Positions 7,515 to 15,770 are shown, counted from the first letter of the stretch. The stretch: DNA of 27,150 bases from Vulcanimicrobiota bacterium (GCA_028287545.1 JAQBPL010000113.1:1-27150); one strand, 5' to 3'. Numbers and translations are program-made. Notes: generated by a model not told the origin, from the letters alone.

Positions 7515-9226
7515 CAGGTACTCTTGGTCTCCATGAAATCGCGGCCGAGGAAACGATAGGCGACCGAGACGATCACGATCGTGATCCCGAGAATCAGGAT
7601 CGCCAGCGTCGCGACGGCCTCGTAGTTGCCGGCGTCGGTGAAGTCGAAGATCTGGGTCGTCATCGTCGCCGTGCGCGGCGTGAACAGGAAGATCGCCGAG
7701 CTCAGCTCGCGGATGGCTGGGATGAATACCAGCAGCCAGCTCGCGAGCAGCCCGCGGCGGAGCAGCGGCGCCGTGATCGTCGCCAGCGCGCGCAGCCGGG
7801 TCGCGCCGAGCGTTCGGGCCGCATTCTCGAGATCGACGTTCACCGAGGCGATCATCGTGTTGAGGTTCGAGTACGCGATCGGTAGAAACCGCGTCGTGAA
7901 CGCGACGATCAGAATCGCGGCGGTGCCGTAGAGCAGCAGCGGCGGGTGCGAATATGCGGCGTAAATGCCGATCGCGAGCACGATGCCCGGCACGACGAAC
8001 GGCGCCATGCAGACGAAGCCGAGCAGTGAGGCGCCGGGGAAGAGTTTGCGGTTGGCGGTATACGCGATCAGAAAGGCGATGATCGTCGCGATCGTCGCTG
8101 CCGCCGCGCCGTAGGTAAGGCTGTGAAAGATCGCACGGCGCGTCTCCGGGTTCTCGAAGATCGCCCAGCTGTACCAGTGCAGGGTGAGGTTGCCCGGAAC
8201 CGGACCCGCGCTCCAGATGCGCGAGAGCGAGGTCGCCAGCAGGGCGAGGTACGGCAGCACGACGGAGCACAGCGGGACGAGCGCCGCCAGGCCGAACACC
8301 GGCCACCGCCAGCGGCCGAGGTCGACAAGCCGATGGCGCCCGCCCTTGCCGCCGACCGTCGTGTACTTCTTGCGCCCGAGGATGCGGCGCTGCAGCATGA
8401 GCAGGCCGATCGTCGCGGCGAGCAGCGGCATCGCGTACGCCGCGGCGAGTTCGGTGCGCACCGGAAACTGGAAGAAGAGATAGAGCTGGGTCGTGACGAC
8501 CTGCGTGCGCGCCGGAATCAGCAGGAACGCCGGCGCGCCGAACTCGGAGAGCGCTTCGAGGAACGACATGATGAAGCCGCCGATGATCGCCGGCGCGACC
8601 AGCGGCAGCGTGATCTGCGTGAGCGTGCGCCACGCCGACGCGCCGAGCGTCGCGGAGGCGTCTTCCAGCTCGACGCTGAGCAGCTCCAGGCCGCCGGCGA
8701 CGAACGTGAACGTGTACGGCACGTTGTAGAGCGCCATCACGAACACCGCGCCGGCGAGCGAGAAGATGTTGAGCGGGCCATGGTCGGCGTGCGTGAACGA
8801 CGCGATCGCGCGGTTGATCCAGCCGCTGTTTGGTGCGGCCAGCAAGATCCACGCCTCCGCGCCGATGAACGACGGCGTGACGAACGCCGCCGTGATCAGC
8901 GCGCGAAACGTCTTTCGCCCCGGCATGTTCGAGCGCGCGATCAGCCACGCCAGCGGCGTGCCGAGCAGAACCGCGATCGACGCCACCGAGAATGCGAGGA
9001 TCAGCGAGTTGAGGATCGGCCGCAGGTAGATCGATTTGGTAAACGCCTCGACGTAGTTGCCGAGGGTGAGACTGCCCCCGTCGGGGCGCTCGACGCTGAT
9101 CGCGAGGAGCCACCCGATCGGGACGATGACGAGAATCGCGAGCGCGACGGCCGCACCGATGAAAAAGATCGGGCCGATGTCGAACGAACCCGTGCGCTCG
9201 AGACGGCGCGGCGTCGCGTCGACCAT
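7514..9226 (-). CDS. ABC transporter permease, two fused permease domains (FbpB/PhnU2 type)
   Basis: A 570-residue inner-membrane protein with about twelve transmembrane segments in two homologous halves. Each half has the cytoplasmic EAA loop that docks on the ATPase: EDASATLGASAWRTLTQITLP (188-208) and ENAARTLGATRLRALATITAP (467-487). The fused arrangement is usual for ferric-iron, thiamine and 2-aminoethylphosphonate importers, whereas polyamine systems use two separate permeases. It begins at ATG 9226-9224, overlapping the binding-protein stop by one base, and its own stop overlaps the ATPase start in the same way. Substrate must be inferred from context; see the aminotransferase and binding protein. 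Confidence 0.95.
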   Translation of the reverse strand: MVDATPRRLERTGSFDIGPIFFIGAAVALAILVIVPIGWLLAISVERPDGGSLTLGNYVEAFTKSIYLRPILNSLILAFSVASIAVLLGTPLAWLIARSNMPGRKTFRALITAAFVTPSFIGAEAWILLAAPNSGWINRAIASFTHADHGPLNIFSLAGAVFVMALYNVPYTFTFVAGGLELLSVELEDASATLGASAWRTLTQITLPLVAPAIIGGFIMSFLEALSEFGAPAFLLIPARTQVVTTQLYLFFQFPVRTELAAAYAMPLLAATIGLLMLQRRILGRKKYTTVGGKGGRHRLVDLGRWRWPVFGLAALVPLCSVVLPYLALLATSLSRIWSAGPVPGNLTLHWYSWAIFENPETRRAIFHSLTYGAAAATIATIIAFLIAYTANRKLFPGASLLGFVCMAPFVVPGIVLAIGIYAAYSHPPLLLYGTAAILIVAFTTRFLPIAYSNLNTMIASVNVDLENAARTLGATRLRALATITAPLLRRGLLASWLLVFIPAIRELSSAIFLFTPRTATMTTQIFDFTDAGNYEAVATLAILILGITIVIVSVAYRFLGRDFMETKST

Positions 9227-10284
9227 CAGACGTTAAAGGTCTCGCGCCACTTCGCGGTCACCTCGGGGATGCCGGTCAGCAGGCGATCGATCTTGACGTG
9301 GTACGTGCGCATGCGGTCGATCCGCACGCCCGTCGGTGGGGCGACGTCGAGCCGCAGCGGCAGGTTGAACGTCGAAGCCGCCGTCTGCGAGTACTCCTTC
9401 GAGTAATAGAAGTTCATGAGCAGCCGGGCGGCGTTCGGGTGCGGCGCTTCGCGCAGCACGGTGACGGGTGCCGTGACGAGGATCGTGTCGTCCTCGGGGA
9501 ACGACACGTCGATCGCGTTTCCGGATGCTTTGCGCTCGAGCGCAAGGCTGTCGGCGCCGGGACCCGCGACGCGCTCGCCCGAGACGATGTCGGTCGTGCA
9601 GTCGAAGACCGACCGGCCGATCTTCGGATTGTTCTGCGCGAACTTCTTGAAGTAGGCGTCCCAGCCGTACTTGTCGTTCATCGCCACGACCCAGTTGCCG
9701 ACGTAGCCGCTGAAGCCGGGATGGCCGGTGGCGAGCAGATCCTTCATGCGCGTGTCGAGCAGGTCGGTCCACTTGCGCGGCGCCGGCATTTTCTTCGGAT
9801 TGTAGTTGATGAGCATCAGCGCGATGTCACCGAGCTGATAGGCATCGTCCGCGTCGAGATGCTGGTACTCTTTGGGGATCTTGTCGATGTCGGCGGGGAC
9901 GAACGCCGCCAGCGCGTTCTGCTTCTTGAGAATCGTCATGTGCGCTTCGTCGGTCGAGGCGAACACGTCGACTTGATGCACGTTCGACTTGAGATCTTGC
10001 GTCAAGCGCTGGAACAGCACTTGGCCGGTCTGGCGCAGCAGCTCGACCTCGACGCCGGGATACTTCGCCTTGAACGCTCCGGCGATTTTCTCGGCGGCGG
10101 GCTGCGTGTAATGACCGGTCCACCAGACGACCTTGCCCTCTTTCTTGGCGGCGTCGTACAGCTTGGAGACGTCGGCGTCACTGACTTCGCCCTTACGTTT
10201 GGCCAGCGCCGCGGCCGGCGCGCCGGTGAGCAGGCCTGCGCCCAGCGCAGCCGCGTTGCGAACGAACGTTCCTCGGTTGGTCAA
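9226..10284 (-). CDS. Extracellular solute-binding protein of the Fe3+/AEP/thiamine ABC cluster
   Basis: A 352-residue periplasmic protein with a Sec-type signal (NAAALGAGLLTGAPAAALA, cleavage near residue 28). The mature protein opens DVSKLYDAAKKEGKVVWWTGHYTQPAAEKIAGAFKAKYPGVEVEL, typical of family-1-like binding proteins in the FbpA/PhnS group. The start is TTG at 10284, strongly supported by GGAGGG (complement of 10293-10298) at 8-base spacing. I do not see the adjacent tyrosine pair of ferric-binding FbpA in the expected context (the YY in NFYYSKEYS sits in a C-terminal helix), so iron is not assured. It is the first gene of the transporter set, 84 bp downstream of the aminotransferase on the same strand, suggesting an organic amino compound as ligand (inference). 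Confidence 0.9.
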   Translation of the reverse strand: MTNRGTFVRNAAALGAGLLTGAPAAALAKRKGEVSDADVSKLYDAAKKEGKVVWWTGHYTQPAAEKIAGAFKAKYPGVEVELLRQTGQVLFQRLTQDLKSNVHQVDVFASTDEAHMTILKKQNALAAFVPADIDKIPKEYQHLDADDAYQLGDIALMLINYNPKKMPAPRKWTDLLDTRMKDLLATGHPGFSGYVGNWVVAMNDKYGWDAYFKKFAQNNPKIGRSVFDCTTDIVSGERVAGPGADSLALERKASGNAIDVSFPEDDTILVTAPVTVLREAPHPNAARLLMNFYYSKEYSQTAASTFNLPLRLDVAPPTGVRIDRMRTYHVKIDRLLTGIPEVTAKWRETFNV

Positions 10285-10368
10285 GATTTCTACCCTCCAA
10301 GTGTGTCGCGGTGAAGATTTCTGCGAAGTGGACCGCGCGAGTGTCCGCTCCCGCAGGCGGTCTGGTGA

Positions 10369-11562
10369 CTAGACGGCGGTGAGCGCGGGTGCCGCGGCCG
10401 GCGCGGCGAGATAGGCGAGCGCCGGCGTGACGCCGTCGCCGTGCGGGATGCCGGCGAGCTCGAGGCCCATCTGGACCCCGCAGAGCGTGCCCGCCAGCAT
10501 CAAGTCGTTGAACGAGCCGAGATGGCCGATCCGGAACACGCGTCCCGCCACCTTGCCCAGACCCGTGCCGAGCGACATGTCGAAATGTTCCAGGATCGTC
10601 GCGCGCAGGGCGTCGGCGTTTGTGCCGTCCGGCACGACCAGCGCGGTCAGCGTGTTCGAGTATTCGCGCGGGTCGAGCGCGAGGATCTCGAGGCCCCAGC
10701 CGCGCGCGGCGCGCCGGGTCGCCTCGCCGTGGCGCGCGTGGCGCGCGAAGACGTTCGGCAGCCCCTCTTCGTGCAGCATGCGCAGCGATTCGCGCAGGCC
10801 GTAGAGCATGTTGGTCGCCGGCGTATAGGGGAAGTAGCCGGTTGCGTTCGAGGCGAGGATCTCGTCCCACGCCCAGTACGAGCGCGGCAGGCGCGCCGTG
10901 CGCGACGCAGCGAGCGCCTTTTGCGAGACGGCATTGAACGCCAGACCCGGCGGCAGCATCAGACCCTTCTGCGAGCCGCCGACCGTGACGTCGACCTGCC
11001 ACTCGTCGTGGCGGTAGTCGACCGACGCCAGCGACGAGATCGTATCAACGAAGAAGAGGGCCGGGTGGGCGGTCCGGTCGATTGCGGCGCGGACCTCGCC
11101 GATCCGGCTGGTCACGCCGGTCGAGGTCTCGTTGTGCACGACCGCGACCGCTTTGATCGCGTGCTCCGGGTCGCCGGCGAGGCGCTCGGCCACCGCGTCC
11201 GGATCGACGCCGTGGCGCCAGTCACCCGGGATGACTTCGATAATCAGGCCCAAGCGCGTGGCGAGCTTCTGCCAGAGGGCCGCGAACTGGCCGGTTTCGA
11301 CCATCAGCACGCGGTCGCCGGGGGAGAGCGTGTTCACCAGCGCGGCTTCCCAGGCTCCGGTCCCCGAGGACGGATAGATCACGACCGGTCCCGAGGTGCC
11401 GAAGACGGGTTTGATCAGGTCGGCGATTTCGCTCGTCAGGCGCGGAAAGCCGGGCCCGCGATGGTCCATGGTCGCGCGGTCGATCGCGCGCAACACACGG
11501 TCGGGGACGTTCGTCGGCCCCGGGATCTGCAAGAAGTGAACGCCGCTGCGAAAGTCGGACAC
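10369..11562 (-). CDS. Class-V PLP aminotransferase, serine/alanine-glyoxylate type
   Basis: A 397-residue fold-type I enzyme. The N terminus FLQIPGPTNVPDRVLRAIDRATMDHRGP is the hallmark of serine-glyoxylate/alanine-glyoxylate aminotransferases. PSSGTGAWEAAL binds the PLP phosphate, FVDTISSLASVD holds the PLP aspartate (D173), and GGSQKGLMLPPG holds the Schiff-base lysine (K199). The expected reaction is transfer of an amino group from serine or alanine to glyoxylate, forming glycine. I place the start at GTG 11562, which has GGAGG four bases upstream (complement of 11567-11571). The in-frame ATG at 11601 has no ribosome site and would put coding sequence over the operator-like repeat. It is probably the first gene of the minus-strand catabolic block. 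Confidence 0.92.
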   Translation of the reverse strand: MSDFRSGVHFLQIPGPTNVPDRVLRAIDRATMDHRGPGFPRLTSEIADLIKPVFGTSGPVVIYPSSGTGAWEAALVNTLSPGDRVLMVETGQFAALWQKLATRLGLIIEVIPGDWRHGVDPDAVAERLAGDPEHAIKAVAVVHNETSTGVTSRIGEVRAAIDRTAHPALFFVDTISSLASVDYRHDEWQVDVTVGGSQKGLMLPPGLAFNAVSQKALAASRTARLPRSYWAWDEILASNATGYFPYTPATNMLYGLRESLRMLHEEGLPNVFARHARHGEATRRAARGWGLEILALDPREYSNTLTALVVPDGTNADALRATILEHFDMSLGTGLGKVAGRVFRIGHLGSFNDLMLAGTLCGVQMGLELAGIPHGDGVTPALAYLAAPAAAPALTAV

Positions 11563-11590
11563 ACCGCCTCCGGTTTCAGACGCCGGGTTG

Positions 11591-11618
11591 GGAATTCGCA
11601 TATTGCATGCAGAATTCC
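11591..11618. promoter_or_regulatory. Operator-like inverted repeat between aminotransferase and GntR genes
   Basis: GGAATTC (11591-11597) and GAATTCC (11612-11618) form a perfect inverted repeat around a 14-base spacer. The spacer contains the 8-base palindrome TGCATGCA (11604-11611). The element fills much of the 63-bp gap between two divergent starts. GntR/FCD regulators usually bind short palindromes next to their own gene, so this is the natural operator for the adjacent regulator, controlling both directions. Binding itself is inferred. Confidence 0.5.
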
Positions 11619-11625
11619 AAGATCC

Positions 11626-12294
11626 ATGCTAATTGCCAGGGTTTCTTTGCACGACGAGACGGTCTCGCGGCTGCGGACCCTGATCGCCGAGGGCGACCTG
11701 CGGCCGGGGACCCGGATCGCCGAACGCGAGCTCTGCGAGCGCTTCGGCATCTCCCGCACCCCGCTGCGCGAGGCGCTCAAGGTTCTGGCGTCGGAGGGTT
11801 TGGTCGAGCTGACGCCCCATCGCGGCGCGCGCGTGACCCGGCTCTCGGGATCCGAGCTGCGCGACGCGTTCGAGATCGTAGCGACGCTCGAGGCGCTGGC
11901 CGGCGAACTGGCCTGCGCCCGCATCGACGACGCCGAAATCGCGCGCATCGCCGCGCTGCAGCGCGAGATGCGCGGGCACTACGAGCGCGAAGACTTGCCG
12001 GCGTACATGATCAGCAATCAGAGGATCCACGAAGCGATCAATCGCGCCGCCGGGAACGCGCAGCTCACCGAGATGTACGAGCTGCTCTCGCGCCGCGTTC
12101 GCCGCGCGCGTTACCTGGCGAACCATTCGCCGCAGCGGTGGGCGGCGGCGATGCACGAGCACGAGCAGATTCTGGATGCACTGCAGCGCCGCGACGGTCC
12201 GGCGTGCGGGGCGCTGCTGCGAGCGCACCTCGAGCACAAGCTCTCCACCGTCGCCGAACGGTTCGACGCCGCCGTCGAATACACGGCCGGATAG
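11626..12294 (+). CDS. GntR-family transcriptional regulator (FCD/FadR subfamily)
   Basis: A 222-residue regulator. The winged helix-turn-helix (about 8-75) contains ETVSRLRTLIAEGDLRPGTRIAERELCERFGISRTPLREALKVL, which is near-consensus for GntR. The C-terminal all-helical FCD effector domain (about 80-210) has NQRIHEAINRAAGN and HEHEQILDALQRRD, with histidines suited to metal-assisted binding of a carboxylate effector. FCD members such as GlcC, LldR and DgoR respond to hydroxyacids or sugar acids, which suits both flanking modules. The ATG at 11626 lacks a strong Shine-Dalgarno, lies 7 bases from the inverted repeat, and may give a leaderless or near-leaderless message. The start is 63 bp from the divergent aminotransferase, the most likely target. 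Confidence 0.93.
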   Translation: MLIARVSLHDETVSRLRTLIAEGDLRPGTRIAERELCERFGISRTPLREALKVLASEGLVELTPHRGARVTRLSGSELRDAFEIVATLEALAGELACARIDDAEIARIAALQREMRGHYEREDLPAYMISNQRIHEAINRAAGNAQLTEMYELLSRRVRRARYLANHSPQRWAAAMHEHEQILDALQRRDGPACGALLRAHLEHKLSTVAERFDAAVEYTAG

Positions 12295-12305
12295 TCGCGC
12301 CGCTC

Positions 12306-12968
12306 GTGCAGTTCGCCGACCCGACCACCGAAATGCGCGCGCTGACCGCGGCGCGCGCCTTCATGACGACGTTGCCTGACGTCGCCCCCGGCACGCTCGC
12401 GCATTGCTCCATGCATTGGGCCGCGATGCCGTACGGCTGGGCCCTCGACCGCGCCGCACAGGGACTCCCGTTGCCGTATCAGGTCGTCGCCGATCGCGAT
12501 GCCGCCGGAGCGGAGGTGCTGGTGGCGGGGATGAGCCCCGCGCTCAACGCGCGCCGGCTCAGCTTGGAGATGCCGGCCGGCGTCGACTATTGCGCCTCCG
12601 TGCGCGGGCGCAACTCGCATGGCGTCGCGGTGAGCATCAGCGCGATGGCGGGTGCCGAGCCGCGAACGTTCGGCGACGCACCGATCGACGCCGCGCTGGT
12701 CGAGTTCATGTGCGCCGCGGCCGGCGCGCTCTGCGCGAAGTACGGCATCGATGCGCGCTCACCGGCGGCGTGCTACACGCACGCCGAGGCGGCGATCTGG
12801 GACGGCTATTTTCTGGGCGACGACCCCGACCCGCGCTGGGACTTGGCGATCCTCGAACCGAGCGATCTCGACCCGGCCGCGCTCAAGGCCGTCACGCCGA
12901 CAAACGGAGATCGTCTGCGCGCCCGCGTCCACGCCTACGCCGAGCGCTTGCGGCTCTCACGCGTATAA
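12306..12968 (+). CDS. Amidase_2/PGRP-like protein (possible N-acetylmuramoyl-L-alanine amidase)
   Basis: About 220 residues with no signal peptide visible. The stretch RGRNSHGVAVSISAMAGAEPRTFGDAPI, then LCAKYGI, CYTHAEAAIWDGYF and RWDLAIL, follows the pattern I recall from peptidoglycan amidase/PGRP-fold proteins (GAHTRGxN...CAMAGA...LCRRYGI...THAEV...kWDl). An early AHCSMHW could supply the first zinc histidine. The usual second histidine of GAH is replaced here by YCAS, so catalysis is uncertain. The start is unclear: GTG 12306 (used here, 11 bases after the GntR stop), ATG 12333 or ATG 12363; none has a good ribosome site. It is probably co-transcribed with the regulator. The 3' end overlaps the convergent kinase gene by 12 bases. 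Confidence 0.6.
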   Translation: MQFADPTTEMRALTAARAFMTTLPDVAPGTLAHCSMHWAAMPYGWALDRAAQGLPLPYQVVADRDAAGAEVLVAGMSPALNARRLSLEMPAGVDYCASVRGRNSHGVAVSISAMAGAEPRTFGDAPIDAALVEFMCAAAGALCAKYGIDARSPAACYTHAEAAIWDGYFLGDDPDPRWDLAILEPSDLDPAALKAVTPTNGDRLRARVHAYAERLRLSRV

Positions 12969-14462
12969 GGGAAGGTGCGCGTCGACGAACGCGCGATAGC
13001 GTTCGTAGGTTTCGCGATAGGTGTCGAGCAGGGCCGGATCGGGCGCCGTCGCCTCGTCGTAGCCGACCGCGCGAGCGGCGCTCGCCGCATCGTCGACCAG
13101 TCCGATGGCCTGCGCCGCCACGAGCGCGGCGCCGAACGCCGAGGCTTCCTGCTGATGCGGCTGGACCGCCGGGAGCGCGAACACATCGGCGAGCAGGCCG
13201 CGCACGAGCGGCGACTTCGTCAACCCGCCGGTCAGCAGCAGGCGCTGCGCGTCGCCGCCGAACTCGCGCATCACCGAATAGACCGCGTACATGCCGAACA
13301 CGACGGCCTCGAAGGCGGCGCGCAAAATCGTGCGCCGGTCGTGCGCGAGGTCGAGGCCGTCGAACGTCCCGCGCAGTCCGCTGCGCCAATACGGTGCGCG
13401 CTCGCCGGCGAAGAACGGCAGGACGACCAGACCGTCCGATCCGGCGGGGACTTGCGCGGCGAGCGCTGCCGCGCGCGCGAAGCGCTTGTCTTTCGGAATC
13501 TCGGCGAGGAGCAGGCCGAAGATCCAATCGAGCGAGGCGCCGGCGGCGCTCGTCGGGCCGCCGACGACGTAGTTCCGGTCGTCGGCGCAGTAACAGAACG
13601 TGCGCCCTTCGCGGTCGAAGAGCGGTTCGTCGGTGAGGATGCGCACGGCGCCCGACGTCCCCAGCGTCAGCGCGACGTCGCCGCGCTCGCTGGTTCCGAC
13701 GCCGATGTTCGCCAGCGGTCCGTCGGCCGACGCCAGCACGACCGCGCACTCGGGGCCGAGACGGAGTTCGCGCGCGATCGAGGGACGAAGCGCGCGCAGC
13801 GTCGTCGAGGGCGGCACAGGCTGCGAAAGGCGCGAAGCGTCGATCTGGGCGAGTTGCAGCGCGAGCGGATCCCAGTCGCGCGTGCGCAGATCGAGCATCC
13901 CGGTCGCCGAAGCGATCCCGTGGTCGACGAGCCATTCGCCGGTCCAGCGAAACACGACCAACTCTTTGAGCCCGACGAACCGGCGCGCCCTCGCGAAGAG
14001 GGCGGGATCGTGGTCCGCGAGCCAACGCAGCTTCGCCACCGGCAGCATCGGATGCATCGGCGCGCCGGTGCGCGCGTAGAGCGCCGAACCGTTGCCGTCG
14101 GCGCGCCATCCGTCCGCGATCGCGTGGGCGCGCCGGTCCATCCAGGTGATGACCGGGGTGAGCGGCTCTCCGGCGTCGTCGACGCACAGCACGCCGTGCA
14201 TCGCGCTCGAGAAACCGATCGCGGCGACCTCCCTGCCGCGCAGACGCACGTCGGCGAGAACCCGTTCGAGCACCCGCATCGTCGCGCGGTAGACCGCGTC
14301 CGCATCCTGCTCGACGTAGTCGGTGTGCGGCGTCTCGAGGCCGTAGAACTCCGACCCGGCGGCGATCTCGCGCCCGCCCGTCGTCGCGGCGAGTACCTTG
14401 ACCGCGCTCGTGCCGAGGTCGATGCCGACGACGACGGACGCGGTGTCGCGAGCGTCACGCAA
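12957..14462 (-). CDS. FGGY-family carbohydrate kinase, gluconokinase/xylulokinase-like
   Basis: A 501-residue FGGY kinase, the normal length. The N-terminal phosphate-1 motif is VVGIDLGTSAVKVLAA (about 11-26). SSAMHGVLCVDDAGEPLTPVITWMDRRA is typical of the gluconokinase/xylulokinase substrate domain. VALTLGTSGAVRI and the FAGERAPYW...RGTFDGLDLAHDR region belong to the second domain, and LLLTGGLTKSPLVRGLLADVF is the adenosine-binding FGGY signature. It should phosphorylate a sugar or sugar acid in the cytoplasm; gluconate to 6-phosphogluconate is my best guess given the neighbouring ACS-type permease. The start is TTG, overlapping the permease stop by 8 bases with no independent Shine-Dalgarno, so it is translationally coupled. 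Confidence 0.92.
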   Translation of the reverse strand: MRDARDTASVVVGIDLGTSAVKVLAATTGGREIAAGSEFYGLETPHTDYVEQDADAVYRATMRVLERVLADVRLRGREVAAIGFSSAMHGVLCVDDAGEPLTPVITWMDRRAHAIADGWRADGNGSALYARTGAPMHPMLPVAKLRWLADHDPALFARARRFVGLKELVVFRWTGEWLVDHGIASATGMLDLRTRDWDPLALQLAQIDASRLSQPVPPSTTLRALRPSIARELRLGPECAVVLASADGPLANIGVGTSERGDVALTLGTSGAVRILTDEPLFDREGRTFCYCADDRNYVVGGPTSAAGASLDWIFGLLLAEIPKDKRFARAAALAAQVPAGSDGLVVLPFFAGERAPYWRSGLRGTFDGLDLAHDRRTILRAAFEAVVFGMYAVYSVMREFGGDAQRLLLTGGLTKSPLVRGLLADVFALPAVQPHQQEASAFGAALVAAQAIGLVDDAASAARAVGYDEATAPDPALLDTYRETYERYRAFVDAHLPLYA

Positions 14463-15762
14463 CGGCAGGGTCCGGGATCTTGTCGATTCGGCCGAGCACG
14501 AACGTATACGAGATGATGCCGACGAGCAGGATCAGGCCGGCGGTAATGAGCGCGACGTCGAACGAGCCGGTGCGCGCGACGATGATCCCGGTGATCGTCG
14601 GCGCGAAGAAACCCGCGATGTTGTTGAGGAAGTTCATGATCCCGCCGACTTGCCCCGTGCTGTTCGTCGGCGCGATCAACCCCGGAATCGACCAGCCGAC
14701 CGGCGCGTGGAACGAGATGCCGGCGACGGCGATCGTGATCCACGCGACCGCGACGTTGATGTCCTTGGTGTACGCAGCGCCGATGACGGCGAAGCCCATC
14801 ACGAGGCCCGCGATCAGCACGGTCTTGCGCACGCGGTTGGCGTCGGCGCCGCGTTTGATCAAGTAGTCGACCAGCCAGCCGCCGACGATCAAGTCGGTCA
14901 GCGTGCCGACGCCCCAGATCAGGAACACGTAGCCGCCGGCCTTGAGAATGTTCACGCCGAAGGTATTCTGCAGATACGTCGGCAGCCACGTCAGCAAGAA
15001 CGCGAAGAGATACCCGTACGCGGCGAAGCCGATCGTGAGGCCCCAGACTTTGCGCTGGCGAAGCAGGTACGCGAGGCTCGCGCCGCGCGGCCGTTCGCCG
15101 GCCGGCGTCTCCGGCTCGCCGCCGCCCTTGCGGATGTACTCGGCCTCCGCATGCGTGAGGCGCTTGTCCTCGCTCGGGTTGCGATAGAACGCGTAGAACA
15201 GGATGAAGAACACGAAGCTGAGCGCCGCAGTGGACCAGAACATTCCGCGCCAGCCGAACATCACCAGCAGGTAGGCGGTGAAGGCGACGCCGACCGCGTT
15301 CGACAGTTTCGCCGCCGCGTCGAACAGCGAGGTCGCCAGACCCCGTTCGTTGCGCGGGAACCAGTACCCGACGGCTTTCGCGTTGGCGGGGAACGTCGGC
15401 GCCTCGGCAAGGCCGAGGAACAGACGGGCGGTGTAGATCAATCCGAAGTTCGGCGCGAGCGCCGTGCACGCGGAAGCGATCGTCCACAAGAACGCCGCGA
15501 TTCGCGAGACGACGGTCACGCCGTAGCGGTCGAGGATGTAGCCGATCGGGATCTGCGAGAACGCGTACACCACGAAGAACGCGCTGCTCAGGTAGCCGAA
15601 CTGCTCGGGCCCGAGGCCCAGTTCGTCGTGCAGCGGCTTCGCGGCGACGCTGAGGGCGCCCCGATCGATGTAGTTCACGAGCACGCCGAAGCCGAGGATC
15701 AGCGCGATCCCCCAGCGGAGGTTCGTCACGCGTTCGGCGGGAGCGATGATGCTGCGTTGCAA
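14455..15762 (-). CDS. MFS permease, anion:cation symporter (sugar-acid) family
   Basis: A 435-residue protein with twelve predicted transmembrane helices. NYIDRGALSVAAKPLHDELGL in helix 1, GYILDRYG in loop 2-3, and GLAEAPTFPANAKAVGYWFPRNERGLATSLFD in helices 4-5 are diagnostic of the ACS family (hexuronate, glucarate, galactonate and related carboxylates). It likely imports a sugar acid for the kinase encoded just downstream. The start is TTG at 15762, well supported by AAGGAGG (complement of 15771-15777) eight bases upstream. It is the first gene of a two-gene operon and is divergent from the murA pair, across 95 bp. Confidence 0.93.
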   Translation of the reverse strand: MQRSIIAPAERVTNLRWGIALILGFGVLVNYIDRGALSVAAKPLHDELGLGPEQFGYLSSAFFVVYAFSQIPIGYILDRYGVTVVSRIAAFLWTIASACTALAPNFGLIYTARLFLGLAEAPTFPANAKAVGYWFPRNERGLATSLFDAAAKLSNAVGVAFTAYLLVMFGWRGMFWSTAALSFVFFILFYAFYRNPSEDKRLTHAEAEYIRKGGGEPETPAGERPRGASLAYLLRQRKVWGLTIGFAAYGYLFAFLLTWLPTYLQNTFGVNILKAGGYVFLIWGVGTLTDLIVGGWLVDYLIKRGADANRVRKTVLIAGLVMGFAVIGAAYTKDINVAVAWITIAVAGISFHAPVGWSIPGLIAPTNSTGQVGGIMNFLNNIAGFFAPTITGIIVARTGSFDVALITAGLILLVGIISYTFVLGRIDKIPDPAVA

Positions 15763-15770
15763 GCGGTGGA

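Noticed and set aside
7515..9113. A single 899-residue protein running from 9113 to 6414 on the minus strand
   Set aside because: The part upstream of 7514 is arginine-rich low-complexity shadow sequence over the permease gene; recognisable ATPase sequence begins exactly at ATG 7514, which is coupled to the permease stop.
6414..11562. 2-aminoethylphosphonate uptake and PhnW-type degradation cluster
   Set aside because: The transporter type would fit, but the aminotransferase has the serine/alanine-glyoxylate N-terminal signature and no phosphonatase or PhnY/PhnA-like gene is nearby.
10441..11625. A 617-residue plus-strand protein containing the GntR regulator at its C terminus
   Set aside because: The upstream part is antisense to the aminotransferase, with no domain character; the regulator starts at ATG 11626.
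12404..13636. Long arginine-rich open frames on both strands throughout the window
   Set aside because: These are typical of high-GC DNA, overlap clearly recognisable genes in other frames and have no family features or ribosome sites.
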